From NCBI GenBank assembly GCA_020628475.1, contig JAHDFB010000016.1, positions 23,554-58,109 of the forward strand: 34,556 nt of DNA, read 5' to 3'. Below are positions 1-8,580 of this stretch, in pieces. The position numbers and the translations under genes were made by a program. The notes beneath the pieces are model-generated. The model was not told the origin of the DNA, did no database searches, and worked only from the letters and a program-made list of their open reading frames with translations. Each line of letters starts with the position of its first letter. Position 1 is the stretch's first letter. This DNA comes from Saprospiraceae bacterium. Its GTDB lineage: Bacteria; Bacteroidota; Bacteroidia; Chitinophagales; Saprospiraceae.

Positions 1-35
1 ACAGCGAACATGTAAAATAAAGAAGCCTGTTTTAT

Positions 36-63
36 AAAGCTCTACTTCGGTAGGGCTTTTTTT
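36..63 (+). terminator. Intrinsic terminator of a gene upstream of the window
   Basis: A 10-bp stem (36-45 with 50-59, one G·U pair) closed by a TTCG tetraloop is followed by a run of seven T (57-63). This is a textbook rho-independent terminator for plus-strand transcription entering from outside the window. It separates that transcript from the epimerase gene starting at 157. Confidence 0.9.
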
Positions 64-156
64 ATATCCCACAATTACTGGACATTTAATTTACGGTAAG
101 GAAATATTTTGATCATCAAACCAAGAACTTTATTCCTTGGAAATGGTATTAATCAT

Positions 157-1068
157 ATGGAAAAGATATTAATTGCTGGCGGTACAGGACTAATCGGCAA
201 AAAAATCACAGAAATGCTGGATAAGGAGCGGTATATCATTCATATACTGAGCCGATCTCCTAGAACGGATCGTGATAATATTCGATATTTTCAATGGAAT
301 TTGGATGAACAACATATCGATGAAGAGGCTCTTCAAGTGGATCATATTATCAACCTTGCTGGAGCTGGAATTGCCGATAAACGTTGGTCTGATGATCGAA
401 AGAAACAATTAATATCTAGTCGTGTCCTTTCAGCACAGTTGATTCAACATGGATTAGAAAAAGCGGGCTTACGCCCAAAAAGTTATATCAGTGCTTCTGC
501 GATTGGATTCTACGGTGATTCTGGTGATCAGAAGATGCTCGAAGAGGATGCCCCAGTCGATGATGGCTTCTTATCCAAGTGTACGATGCAATGGGAACAA
601 GCAGCAAAAAAACTAAAACCTCTTGTCGAACGTTGCTTAATATTTCGTGTAGGAATTGTATTATCTAGACAGGGCGGTGCGTTTCAAAAAATGCTGATGC
701 CCTTTAAGGCAGGATTAGCGAGTTATTTTGGCAAGGGAGATATGCATTACTCTTGGATTCATATCGAAGACATGGCCCGTATTTTTATACATGGAATCCA
801 GCGAGAAAATATGCATGGAATTTATAATGCGGTTGCACCAAACGTGGCTACGAATAAAGAAATCATTCAAAGCATCAAACAACATCGTACAGGGTTTTCC
901 ATACTCAACAGTGTTCCTCGCCTTGCGCTTCGACTCGCGATGGGAGAAATGGCAGATGTAGTATTGACCAGTAATAAGGTTTCCGTTGAAAAATTATTAT
1001 CGACTGGCTATACGTTTAAATTTCCTCAAATAGATCTTGCCACTCAGCATTTGTTACAAGACCACTAG
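157..1068 (+). CDS. TIGR01777 family NAD-dependent epimerase/dehydratase
   Basis: A short-chain-dehydrogenase-fold (extended SDR) protein of 303 aa. The N-terminal Rossmann loop reads AGGTGLIGKKI (about residues 8-18), and SASAIGFYG (about 112-120) contains the Ser/Tyr region of the active site. The C-terminal part matches the DUF1731-like tail usual in this family (about 300 aa). The substrate is unknown; the family is related to cell-division inhibitor SulA-like epimerases (YfcH). An upstream TTG at 109 is in frame, but the ATG at 157 puts the glycine-rich loop at the normal distance from the N-terminus, so I chose it. Its stop codon overlaps that of the convergent arfB gene in a shared CTAG. 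Confidence 0.9.
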   Translation: MEKILIAGGTGLIGKKITEMLDKERYIIHILSRSPRTDRDNIRYFQWNLDEQHIDEEALQVDHIINLAGAGIADKRWSDDRKKQLISSRVLSAQLIQHGLEKAGLRPKSYISASAIGFYGDSGDQKMLEEDAPVDDGFLSKCTMQWEQAAKKLKPLVERCLIFRVGIVLSRQGGAFQKMLMPFKAGLASYFGKGDMHYSWIHIEDMARIFIHGIQRENMHGIYNAVAPNVATNKEIIQSIKQHRTGFSILNSVPRLALRLAMGEMADVVLTSNKVSVEKLLSTGYTFKFPQIDLATQHLLQDH

Positions 1069-1505
1069 TCATCCAATCTGGGTTTCTTTCGACTGGCTTT
1101 GAGAGCCGATTTATTTCTTTTCTGACGTTTTCTTTTTTCGATAGACTCTTTGGTCGGTTTCGTGGCCTTACGCTTTTTGGGATCTTTAAAAGCTTGCCTT
1201 AAGATGGCTCGAAATTTCTTAATGAGATTAATCCTATTCTTGAGTTGTGAACGCTCCGTTTGATGATACAATATCAAGACGGATTTCGTATTTAGTTTGG
1301 GAGCCAATTTTTCCAATAACCGCTTTTTATGTGTATCGGATAAAACCTCTGAATCTTGAACATTCCATTTCAAGATCACTTTTGTTTCTACTTTATTGAC
1401 GTGTTGTCCACCACTACCTCCACTCCTCGCTGTAGTAAAGGTCGATTCTTCTATTATTTTGGTAAATAGTGCATCAAAGACCTTATTACTGATGATCATG
1501 CTCAT
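1065..1505 (-). CDS. arfB: Peptidyl-tRNA hydrolase ArfB (ribosome rescue)
   Basis: A class I release-factor-like protein of 146 aa. It carries the peptidyl-tRNA-hydrolysing GGQ motif in SGGSGGQHVNKVET (about residues 28-41). A long, strongly basic C-terminal tail (about 105-146, many Lys/Arg) is the part that in ArfB/YaeJ enters the empty mRNA channel of stalled ribosomes. Length and layout match ArfB rather than full release factors, because the codon-recognition domains are absent. The start overlaps the upstream DUF2461 stop by 4 nt, so the two are translationally coupled. It is the last gene of the minus-strand run that begins at 6671. A second ATG two codons in (1499) is also possible. 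Confidence 0.93.
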   Translation of the reverse strand: MSMIISNKVFDALFTKIIEESTFTTARSGGSGGQHVNKVETKVILKWNVQDSEVLSDTHKKRLLEKLAPKLNTKSVLILYHQTERSQLKNRINLIKKFRAILRQAFKDPKKRKATKPTKESIEKRKRQKRNKSALKASRKKPRLDD

Positions 1506-2173
1506 CGTTCGATGCCATTTTCATCAAAGACTAACAATTCTGTCATAAAATCGAAGTAGGGTTTCATTTTAGTAAACGAATCGACTAAAATATCCTTGAA
1601 ATCTGAAGACGTCACTACGTTTTCATCATATTGTTTGGTCAACAAAAATTGCTTTTTCCGTATCAAATCTACGGCCGAATGATTCTTGTCGAAGCCTCTC
1701 GGTGCCGTTTTCAATTCTTCTCCTGTCAAACCACCGAAATGTTCTTGGATTTCCTTGGATGCAAGCAAACTTCTATAGGCGTCCTCTTCTCGAAGGATTC
1801 CGTCCCGAATATATTTTAAATCTTTGGATTCCGGTCCCCAAAAGCCACCACCAACGAAAGACTCTCCATTTTCAAAACTAAAAAAATAGCCTCCTCGTCG
1901 CATTTTCCCTTCTCGGCTAAATCCGCCTGAAAAATTGGTTTTGTACGGTGCCTTATTTTTACTAAATCGCACATCTCTATAAATCCTAAAGATTTTCATT
2001 TTCTCAATGACATCTATCTTATTTAGTTCATCATGCACTTCCGACATAAAGGCTTTAAACTCAGCTTGAGCTTGTTGATATCGAGCTTTATGTTCTGCAA
2101 ACCAGTTGCGGTCGTTATTTTGAGATAAATCTTTAAGAAAATCCAGTGATTTTTTAGATAATGTCGCACTCAT
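1502..2173 (-). CDS. DUF2461 (TIGR02453) family protein
   Basis: A 223-aa cytoplasmic protein matching the DUF2461/TIGR02453 family. Typical features are the N-terminal LxxLxxNNDRxWF stretch (NNDRNWFAEHK, about residues 19-29), FRIYRDVRFSKNKAPYKTN (about 62-80) and GGGFWGPES (about 107-115). The family is widespread in bacteria and has no established biochemical role. It lies 36 nt after the FemAB-like gene and overlaps arfB, so it is probably cotranscribed with both. I see nothing unusual in it. Confidence 0.88.
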   Translation of the reverse strand: MSATLSKKSLDFLKDLSQNNDRNWFAEHKARYQQAQAEFKAFMSEVHDELNKIDVIEKMKIFRIYRDVRFSKNKAPYKTNFSGGFSREGKMRRGGYFFSFENGESFVGGGFWGPESKDLKYIRDGILREEDAYRSLLASKEIQEHFGGLTGEELKTAPRGFDKNHSAVDLIRKKQFLLTKQYDENVVTSSDFKDILVDSFTKMKPYFDFMTELLVFDENGIER

Positions 2174-2209
2174 AGCTTGATTTTTATTATTTCTGAAAGT
2201 TAACGATTA

Positions 2210-3160
2210 TCAACCGTTCTTGTTTAGGAATCGTCTGATTTTATTTAAAGCAGAAAAGAGCGCCGAAGATTTTTGAGAAAGTAAAGCATATTGTTTTTTT
2301 TGAGCACCTAGCTTGGTCCAAACCTTGGCAATAGAAGGAATAGAACTCCCCAGAAAATCAAGCTGTTCTACCTTCGTGTGTTTTTTTAGATATTCTACAC
2401 TTTTCCAGGCCGTTTGAACACCCGGATAATACTTATTATAGGCTTTATTGTTTGCGGCGAACAAATAATAGGCCGATGATGTATCCCAAGAAATCAAACT
2501 AGCTCCAATTAATTCTGCTTCTTTGTATAAACAGATTAACTTGCCAGACTTTCTTTTTTCCAAGGCATCGATGAATTGAATCAATTGCATTTTATGGATT
2601 CCATGTGCTTTCAAGGGCCCCATATTTTTCTCCAATAATTCAATAAACGCATCTTGTTCCGCTTTCTTTGAAACACCATCCATCGACTGCATAAAATGGG
2701 CATATTTCTGAATAGATCTCCTATAATTTCCGTCCATAGCCTGTAACATATCTTCATTGGATTTAAATTTCCAATGAAAGGTATCTCGAAGTAGATATTC
2801 ATGATTCCCTTTAAGATCGACAACAAGTCTCGTTAGGCTAGGCATCCATTGCTGTGTGTTAGAAGCCGCTCGTTCCACTTGCTCCAGCAATTTATGAAGG
2901 ATCCGAGGTTCTTCGGAAGCCTGTACATGCCCTGCAAACACAGGTCCCATATATTTAACCAATGTAGGAACAGTAATATAGTTGACAGTCCATTTCTGTT
3001 TGATAAAGTAAAAGTATAAACCTAGGACCAGGCCTTCTTCTTCATAATAGACCATCTTACATTCCCCTGAAGAGCAGGCAACGTCTAAATACCATGATTC
3101 TAAATAAATCGGAAGCTCGTTTTGTGCTTTAAATTGTTGATATGCCTGTTCTACTGTCAT
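2210..3160 (-). CDS. FemAB/GNAT-like acyltransferase (BioF2-like)
   Basis: A 316-aa protein that looks like a member of the peptidoglycan-bridge FemAB / 'acetyltransferase 6' (BioF2-like) group of GNAT-fold enzymes. The N-terminal half carries a first degenerate GNAT fold. The C-terminal half has LICLYKEAELIGASLISWD and AYYLFAANNKAYNKYYPG, the β-strand pair and acceptor loop typical of this group, followed by a QTAWKSVEYLKK helix. The acceptor is unknown; candidates are a cell-wall, lipid or amino-acid substrate. The ATG at 3160 shares its A with the TGA stop of the upstream methyltransferase, and an in-frame TTG one codon earlier is less likely. Family assignment is by eye. Confidence 0.7.
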   Translation of the reverse strand: MTVEQAYQQFKAQNELPIYLESWYLDVACSSGECKMVYYEEEGLVLGLYFYFIKQKWTVNYITVPTLVKYMGPVFAGHVQASEEPRILHKLLEQVERAASNTQQWMPSLTRLVVDLKGNHEYLLRDTFHWKFKSNEDMLQAMDGNYRRSIQKYAHFMQSMDGVSKKAEQDAFIELLEKNMGPLKAHGIHKMQLIQFIDALEKRKSGKLICLYKEAELIGASLISWDTSSAYYLFAANNKAYNKYYPGVQTAWKSVEYLKKHTKVEQLDFLGSSIPSIAKVWTKLGAQKKQYALLSQKSSALFSALNKIRRFLNKNG

Positions 3161-3795
3161 CAATGTTTACGAATCATCGTTATTCCATCTCGAATAGGTA
3201 ACATCAATTTAGAAACTCTTGGATCTTGAACAATTTTTTGATTGAAAGCATCAATCCATTGCGTCACTTTATCTTTGGATTCTTCGACTGTTTTCGCTTT
3301 CCAAATAACATTGTCAACGATTATAAGCCCCCCTTTTCGAAGCTTAGGTAAGACCAAATCATAGTAGAGCCCATTATTTTTCTTGCCGGCATCAATCAGG
3401 ACAAAATCCCATACCATGTCGCTTTGTTCAATAAAATCTTTTGCATCTCCACAGATCGAATGGATTCGGTGTTTGTGCTCAAACTCCTCAAAAAATTGAT
3501 TGGCCAACCAATGTGTTTCCGGATTGACCTCTATGGTCGTTAGTCGTCCTTCATCCGGTAGATTCTCTGCCATACAAATCGCGCTGTAACCGGTAAATGT
3601 ACCAATTTCAAGCGCTTGTTGCACCTGCATTAATTGCATCAATTCTCCATAAAAATGACCCAACAGATGACCACTAATCATATTCGGCTGCGTCGTCTTC
3701 AAATGGGTCTGTCGTTCTATTTTCAACAAGAGATCTGAAGGTGGGGTACTATTCCTTTGACAATAGGCTATGATTTTATCCGAGTGAAGATTCAT
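3160..3795 (-). CDS. Class I SAM-dependent O-methyltransferase (YrrM/COMT type)
   Basis: A 211-aa methyltransferase of the cation-dependent O-methyltransferase family. Motif I is ALEIGTFTGYSAICMAENLP (SAM binding), followed by the acidic TTIEVNPE strand. Motif IV is VLIDAGKKNNGLYYDL and the post-IV motif is GGLIIVDNVIWKAKTVE, where the Asp/Asn residues bind the divalent metal. Length is normal for the family. The substrate is unknown (catechol-like small molecule or modified tRNA base). I place the start at the ATG at 3795 rather than an in-frame TTG at 3804. It overlaps the end of the EamA gene by 20 nt and abuts the FemAB-like gene, so it sits inside the operon. Confidence 0.88.
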   Translation of the reverse strand: MNLHSDKIIAYCQRNSTPPSDLLLKIERQTHLKTTQPNMISGHLLGHFYGELMQLMQVQQALEIGTFTGYSAICMAENLPDEGRLTTIEVNPETHWLANQFFEEFEHKHRIHSICGDAKDFIEQSDMVWDFVLIDAGKKNNGLYYDLVLPKLRKGGLIIVDNVIWKAKTVEESKDKVTQWIDAFNQKIVQDPRVSKLMLPIRDGITMIRKH

Positions 3796-4675
3796 TCTGT
3801 TCAAAACGTTTTCGTAAGAAAGGATATGAGAATACTGCTAAACAAATAATTGCGACACCAAGATAAAAGGAAAAGTTTAAATCTTTATGTTCATTTAAGA
3901 TGACCACCGCTAAGATGATTCCATACACCGGTTCCAAATTGACCGCCAAATTGTTGGCAAAAGCTGAAATATACTTCAACGCCTGCATGCTGAGTAAATA
4001 AGCCAAGGTGGTACAAAGCAATGCCAACACCAATAGATACATAAAATCTATGTTCGTTGGTTTCCAAACAATGGTTGGTGTATACCAAAAAACGAGTGGA
4101 GCTATCAAGCTAATAAACAACCACACTCCAAATAATTCAATCGCAGTAATTTCCTTGGGTGTAGAGAGGTGAATATATTTCTTATTCAAAACACTAAATA
4201 CGGCAGCCATCAATGCAGAAAATAAACCGACGGCTATTCCCAAGTAATACGTCGTATCCAAACCATTTACAATAAGTAACATACCAGGTAGAATCAATAA
4301 GCCCAATAATAATTCATGCCAGTAAAAAGGTCTTTTTATGATCCAAGGCTCCAAAAAGGCCGTAAAAAAGGATGTCGTAGAAAAACAGATCAAAGTAACA
4401 CTCGCATTACTTAGTTTGACCGCTCCAAAAAAAGTAATCCAATGAATCCCAACGAGCACTCCAATGCCTAAAAATCGAAATATTTGAGCAGTGGTTAACT
4501 TTCTTAAAAGTGGTATTAGTTTTATCAAAAATAGAAAACTGATCCAACTGATTAAAACACGCCACCATACGACGGCAATCGCCGAAATGTGAATGAGATC
4601 ACCAAGAATTGCTGTAAAACCGAATAATATAACAGCAATATGAAGTTGAACATAAGCTTTTTTGCTTTCGTTCAT
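3776..4675 (-). CDS. EamA/DMT family transporter
   Basis: A 299-aa inner-membrane protein with about ten hydrophobic segments arranged as two five-helix EamA repeats (first about 5-135, second about 145-285). It belongs to the drug/metabolite transporter superfamily, whose members export metabolites such as amino acids. Characteristic motifs include WWRVLISW (about 37-44) and, in the second repeat, NLEPVYGIILAVVILNEH (about 245-262), the usual DMT 'EP' motif. The substrate cannot be inferred. The ATG shares a base with the stop of the upstream barrel gene (TAATG), so the two are coupled. Confidence 0.9.
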   Translation of the reverse strand: MNESKKAYVQLHIAVILFGFTAILGDLIHISAIAVVWWRVLISWISFLFLIKLIPLLRKLTTAQIFRFLGIGVLVGIHWITFFGAVKLSNASVTLICFSTTSFFTAFLEPWIIKRPFYWHELLLGLLILPGMLLIVNGLDTTYYLGIAVGLFSALMAAVFSVLNKKYIHLSTPKEITAIELFGVWLFISLIAPLVFWYTPTIVWKPTNIDFMYLLVLALLCTTLAYLLSMQALKYISAFANNLAVNLEPVYGIILAVVILNEHKDLNFSFYLGVAIICLAVFSYPFLRKRFEQNESSLG

Positions 4676-5373
4676 TAATAATAAATCACTTTTCGAAGGA
4701 ATCGCATAGACAAGGTTAATTCTATGGAGGTATTTCGAATTTGTCTAGCAGGCACGGTTATCAAGGTGTTCGTAACAGGATTAATCACATTCGGGATTTC
4801 TGGAGACCGATATTGATTGAAAAAGTCTGGATGAATAGAGAACTCAATGGCCACACCATATAAATCCGCAATATTATATTGATAACCAGCTCCTCCACTA
4901 ATTCCTGCAGTAACAGGTACCACATACTCATTAATTGGAAAATTAGGAGAACTAAACGAGCCAGACGCCTCATCTAAATTAGTAAAGGCTGTATATTCTC
5001 CTCGAATACCAACTTTATAATAAAAGTGTGTGTTCGCAAATTTCTTGATTCCTACTTGTAAGGACACATTATTATAAATAAAACTGATCGAAGGAACGAA
5101 CAAATTATCGAAGGTTCGAAAAGATCGTAGACCTCCTCCTCGTTGATGTAGTCCCAAAGACGCATATAGTGCACCAGGCAATTCCTCTTCGGAATAGGTT
5201 TCCATAAAAAACCCAACATGTCCCGCAAAAGCCGCTTGATTACTAAATCCACTACCCTGCTGTGTCACAATTCCTACTCCACCTTGTGGTCCAAACCAAA
5301 AACTCTGACCGCGTAATTGACTAGAACTCAAAGAGATCAATATAAAACTACATACAATGGAAAATACCTTCAT
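4675..5373 (-). CDS. Outer-membrane β-barrel protein (PorT-like)
   Basis: A 232-aa protein with an N-terminal signal peptide (cleavage likely after LRG or LRGQ, about residue 22) and a body of alternating short amphipathic strands rich in Gly, Tyr and Phe. It ends in SIELTLSMRFLRKV, a terminal β-strand. This is the layout of the small eight-stranded Bacteroidota porin-family/PorT-like barrels. Its role may be structural or assembly-related; nothing specific can be said. Its start shares a base with the stop of the upstream glucosaminidase gene, so the barrel and the wall hydrolase are coupled. That suggests a shared envelope function (inference). Confidence 0.75.
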   Translation of the reverse strand: MKVFSIVCSFILISLSSSQLRGQSFWFGPQGGVGIVTQQGSGFSNQAAFAGHVGFFMETYSEEELPGALYASLGLHQRGGGLRSFRTFDNLFVPSISFIYNNVSLQVGIKKFANTHFYYKVGIRGEYTAFTNLDEASGSFSSPNFPINEYVVPVTAGISGGAGYQYNIADLYGVAIEFSIHPDFFNQYRSPEIPNVINPVTNTLITVPARQIRNTSIELTLSMRFLRKVIYY

Positions 5374-6671
5374 TATTTTTCTTCATCCGTCATTGAATCC
5401 ATTACCGCTTGCTTGTCCTTTGATTTAGTTGATCTTAATTCTGGCTTAGCGGATATTCTAACACCTCGAAGGTACAATATTTCTCCATGTTTCACTTCTT
5501 CTCCCTCCTTCAAGTAATTTCGTTTTCTCAAACTGGCTTCTGTAATGCCATACTTCTGAGAGATCTCCACGATACGTTCACGTCCCTGTACATAATGCGT
5601 ATTCGCAGAACCCGTAAAGACCGCATTCTTTTCTGCCAAGTAAATAACCGTTCCTCGATGCAATATTTGTGTTTGAGAATATAAAAAGTCATTATATCTT
5701 TCCAAGCTACTCGCTGAAACCTTTGAACGCATAGCAATGTCTTCCAAGCTTTCTCCTTGTTCTGATATTGTCACTTTTACTTCATTGTATTGATCGATAT
5801 CAGGAGTAGAGGTGATTTTATCATCTTCCTTTTCCACACCTAAAATATCATCACCAATCGCTTTTACTTCAGCCAATAAGGCATCAAAATTAAAGGCTCT
5901 TTTCGCAGCATCCCCTTTTTTCTTCTTTTGACGATTCCATAATTCCAGAGCGGATTTTTGAATATCTTCAAGCGCTTCTTCGGCCGATGATTTTAAACTT
6001 TGGTCCGATGATGCAACAAGCTCCTCCTCTTCTTTCTCATTCGGCACTTCATCTTCCATGGCCAAAGACTCCTCTAAAAAGGATGCTTCCGCAGACAGTT
6101 CTTCTTGCCGCATTCCAGATTCCGCCAATAGATGCATTTCATCCGATGCCATGTAATCAAAACGAGCTAAATTATATTTTTTAATGATCCCGATCAATTT
6201 AGACGGGTAAGACGGATCTGACGCATATCCAGCTTTTCTAAGGCCTTTCGCCCATGCTTTATGATCGGTTTCACTGTAATCAAAAAGAAAGGCATATCGT
6301 TGATTATTCAATAAAAATTCTGAATGCGCAATGTAAGAAGCCTCGTCCGATTCAAAGACACGAAAACAGCTTTTTTTGAGCTTACCGTGGCTATCGTAAT
6401 CATCATCTTCTTTCATAAACTGCTCTCCATTCCAAGAAGAACCGCATTTGATTCCAAAATGATTGTGCGCTTCAACGGATAATTCACTTCTTCCCCAACT
6501 GGATTCCAAGAGTCCCTGTGCCAATTTTATACTGGCAGGGATGCCCGTTCTTTCCATTTCACTGACAGCGATATATTGAAAAGTACCAATATATTGATCC
6601 ACAATTTCTTGCGCTTGTAGATTAGAAAAACCGATAAAAAAGGCAAAAATCATGATTTTAATACAACGCAT
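5373..6671 (-). CDS. Glucosaminidase (GH73) with two LysM domains
   Basis: A 432-aa secreted peptidoglycan hydrolase. It has a signal peptide (about 1-20), then a FlgJ-like glucosaminidase domain (about 24-170) with the proposed catalytic Glu56 in QGLLESSWGRSEL and the conserved FGIKC and RKAGYASDPSYPSKL stretches. A long low-complexity acidic linker (about 175-295, many E/D/K) leads to two LysM repeats (about 297-350 and 358-408) for glycan binding. It cleaves the GlcNAc-MurNAc backbone in the periplasm. It is the first gene of the minus-strand operon reaching 1065, and its promoter must lie in 6672-6843. The 120-residue linker between enzyme and LysM repeats is long. Confidence 0.9.
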   Translation of the reverse strand: MRCIKIMIFAFFIGFSNLQAQEIVDQYIGTFQYIAVSEMERTGIPASIKLAQGLLESSWGRSELSVEAHNHFGIKCGSSWNGEQFMKEDDDYDSHGKLKKSCFRVFESDEASYIAHSEFLLNNQRYAFLFDYSETDHKAWAKGLRKAGYASDPSYPSKLIGIIKKYNLARFDYMASDEMHLLAESGMRQEELSAEASFLEESLAMEDEVPNEKEEEELVASSDQSLKSSAEEALEDIQKSALELWNRQKKKKGDAAKRAFNFDALLAEVKAIGDDILGVEKEDDKITSTPDIDQYNEVKVTISEQGESLEDIAMRSKVSASSLERYNDFLYSQTQILHRGTVIYLAEKNAVFTGSANTHYVQGRERIVEISQKYGITEASLRKRNYLKEGEEVKHGEILYLRGVRISAKPELRSTKSKDKQAVMDSMTDEEK

Positions 6672-6843
6672 ACCACTTAATTTTAATATTCAATCAAAAG
6701 ATTAATAAGGACTTAGATCAAAAGATGATAAAAAGTCTCATAAATATGGTTTATCAAAAACTATTCCGAAATAAATAATATTATATTAAGTGAAATATTT
6801 TTTGGGTTGACAAACCCATTCATCTGAAAAAAAAGTTAACAAT
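6672..6843. promoter_or_regulatory. Divergent intergenic region (glucosaminidase operon / DUF937)
   Basis: A very AT-rich 172-nt spacer between two divergent genes. It must contain the promoter of the minus-strand operon and that of the DUF937 gene. The only clear structure is a small hairpin at 6804-6817 (GGGTT-GACA-AACCC), 26 nt before the DUF937 ATG, which could be an operator or leader structure. I cannot point to convincing -33/-7 elements. Confidence 0.4.
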
Positions 6844-7458
6844 ATGACTAATCTAATGGATATGCTCCAAGGACAATTAACTCCTGAACTACTAGGTTAT
6901 TTGTCCAAATCAATCGGCGGTGCTGACAAACAACAAACAGCAACGGCAGCTAATGGTATATTCTCTGTTCTTCTAAATGCAATGACAAGAAATGCTGGTT
7001 CTGCAGAAGGAATTGGAGGATTATTAGGAGCGCTAGATCGCGATCACGATGGGAGTATTCTAGATGATGCAGTAGGATTATTGAGTGGTATGAGTACCCC
7101 TTCCAACAGTAACATGTTGAATTCTGCAGGTATGTTGAAGCATATTCTTGGTGGTAAACAATCCAATGTAGTATCAAACATTTCAAAAGTAAGCGGTCTT
7201 GACGCAATGGACGTAGGATCATTAATGATGAAATTGGCTCCACTTGTAATGGGTGTTTTAGGTAAGCAAAAAAGATCGAATTCATTAGATGCTGGCGGAT
7301 TATTTGATTTACTAAGTGGATCAACGAAAGCCCAAGTACAGCAAAATCCTCAAGCTTCTATTTTTGAAAAAATATTAGATAGAGACGGAGATGGTAGCAT
7401 CATGGATGATGTTGCAAGTATAGGATTTAAAACATTAGGAGGACTTTTCCGAAAATAA
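6844..7458 (+). CDS. DUF937 family protein with two Ca-binding-like loops
   Basis: A 204-aa soluble protein of the DUF937 family: a helical, Gly/Ala/Met-rich repeat architecture with no signal peptide. Two acidic loops, DRDHDGSILDD (about 65-75) and DRDGDGSIMDD (about 179-189), have the DxDxDG spacing of EF-hand/dockerin calcium loops and sit at the ends of two similar halves, which suggests an internal duplication. The function of the family is unknown. A strong terminator follows at 7480-7515, so the gene is probably monocistronic. Confidence 0.85.
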   Translation: MTNLMDMLQGQLTPELLGYLSKSIGGADKQQTATAANGIFSVLLNAMTRNAGSAEGIGGLLGALDRDHDGSILDDAVGLLSGMSTPSNSNMLNSAGMLKHILGGKQSNVVSNISKVSGLDAMDVGSLMMKLAPLVMGVLGKQKRSNSLDAGGLFDLLSGSTKAQVQQNPQASIFEKILDRDGDGSIMDDVASIGFKTLGGLFRK

Positions 7459-7479
7459 AATCATATACAAATTGTATGA

Positions 7480-7524
7480 AAATGGCTTGTTCATCGCAAT
7501 ATGAACAAGCCATTTCTTATTTAA
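7480..7524 (+). terminator. Terminator after the DUF937 gene
   Basis: A perfect 15-bp inverted repeat (7480-7494 with 7501-7515) with a 6-nt loop is followed by a T-rich stretch (TTTCTTATTT). It ends the DUF937 transcript. Its position also shows that the in-frame ATG at 7476 is not the start of the next gene. Confidence 0.85.
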
Positions 7525-7559
7525 TTTATATTTCGATATTTGTCCTTCAATTTATCTTC

Positions 7560-8579
7560 ATGATTCAACGTATATTTCTTTACATCGTTTTTTTCTGTAT
7601 TTCTTTTTTATTTATTGCATGTGGCGGTTCGAATAGCACAAATAATGGTGAATCGAACCAAGAATATCAAGAAACAGGATATCCTGTGGTCGACGGACTG
7701 ACCAAAAAAATATTCGATGACCCAAGTAATCATGATCTTTTATATCAACGATCCAAAGCCTATATGGAAATAGAAGCTTTCGACAATGCCATTAGCGACA
7801 TGTATATGGCCATGAAAATCGATAGTCTTCAACCCAAATATTATACTCATTTAGCGGATATATTTATGCAATATTACCGTTCCGCACAGGCCTTAGAAAC
7901 ACTGCGAATCGGAGCAGAAAAATTTCCTAGTAATAGAACGCTGTTACTCAATTATGCAGAATTATGCATTACGCTTCGACAAAATCAAAAGGGCATTCAA
8001 GTTATTCAACAAATATTAGAGCTGGATCCAGAAAATGCGCAAGCTTATTTTCTCATGGGTATCTTGATGAGCGAACAAGGAGATACCAACCGAGCTAAAG
8101 GAGCTTTTAGACGAGTTGTTGATATCGATCCAGAGGTGGTAGATGCCTATCTTTTACTGGGCGAATTACACGAAGAAGATGATCCAAAATTGGCTCTTCA
8201 ATATTTCAATAACGCGATCACTGTGGATCCTGAAAACATCAATGCCCTTCATTCCAAAGCCTTTTTCCTTCAAAACAACGATAGAATTCCAGAGGCACTT
8301 GAATTATACGAACAAATCAATACATTAGCTCCGGATTATGTTCCGGCATTTCTTAATGCAGGAATCCTATTTCTTGAAACAGAAAATTTCGAGCGCGCTT
8401 ACGAACAATTCAATATTATTGTTGGTGCAGAACCTACCAGTCATCTTGGATATTACTACCGAGGACTTGCACAAAAAGGACTAGGAAACCTAGAATTAGC
8501 CAAATCCGACTTTCAACAAGCACTCAATTTAAAATCCGACTATCAGAAAGCGCAGGACGAACTAAGTCTAATGAAGTAA
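7560..8579 (+). CDS. TPR-repeat lipoprotein
   Basis: A 339-aa protein with a lipoprotein signal: hydrophobic residues 5-20 and then Cys21 (FLFIAC), so it is probably anchored to a membrane facing the periplasm. The mature part holds about seven tetratricopeptide repeats (about 45-335), for example AYFLMGILMSEQGDTNRAKG and AYLLLGELHEEDDPKLALQY, which form a protein-binding solenoid. No enzymatic domain is present. I start it at the ATG at 7560. The earlier in-frame ATG at 7476 lies before a terminator stem and would bury the signal peptide. Its stop is 1 nt from the convergent uvrC stop. The partner protein is unknown. Confidence 0.88.
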   Translation: MIQRIFLYIVFFCISFLFIACGGSNSTNNGESNQEYQETGYPVVDGLTKKIFDDPSNHDLLYQRSKAYMEIEAFDNAISDMYMAMKIDSLQPKYYTHLADIFMQYYRSAQALETLRIGAEKFPSNRTLLLNYAELCITLRQNQKGIQVIQQILELDPENAQAYFLMGILMSEQGDTNRAKGAFRRVVDIDPEVVDAYLLLGELHEEDDPKLALQYFNNAITVDPENINALHSKAFFLQNNDRIPEALELYEQINTLAPDYVPAFLNAGILFLETENFERAYEQFNIIVGAEPTSHLGYYYRGLAQKGLGNLELAKSDFQQALNLKSDYQKAQDELSLMK

Positions 8580-8580
8580 G

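Noticed and set aside
7476-7559. Earlier in-frame ATG for the TPR lipoprotein
   Set aside because: It lies before and across the DUF937 terminator stem and would place the lipoprotein signal 28 residues inside the protein.
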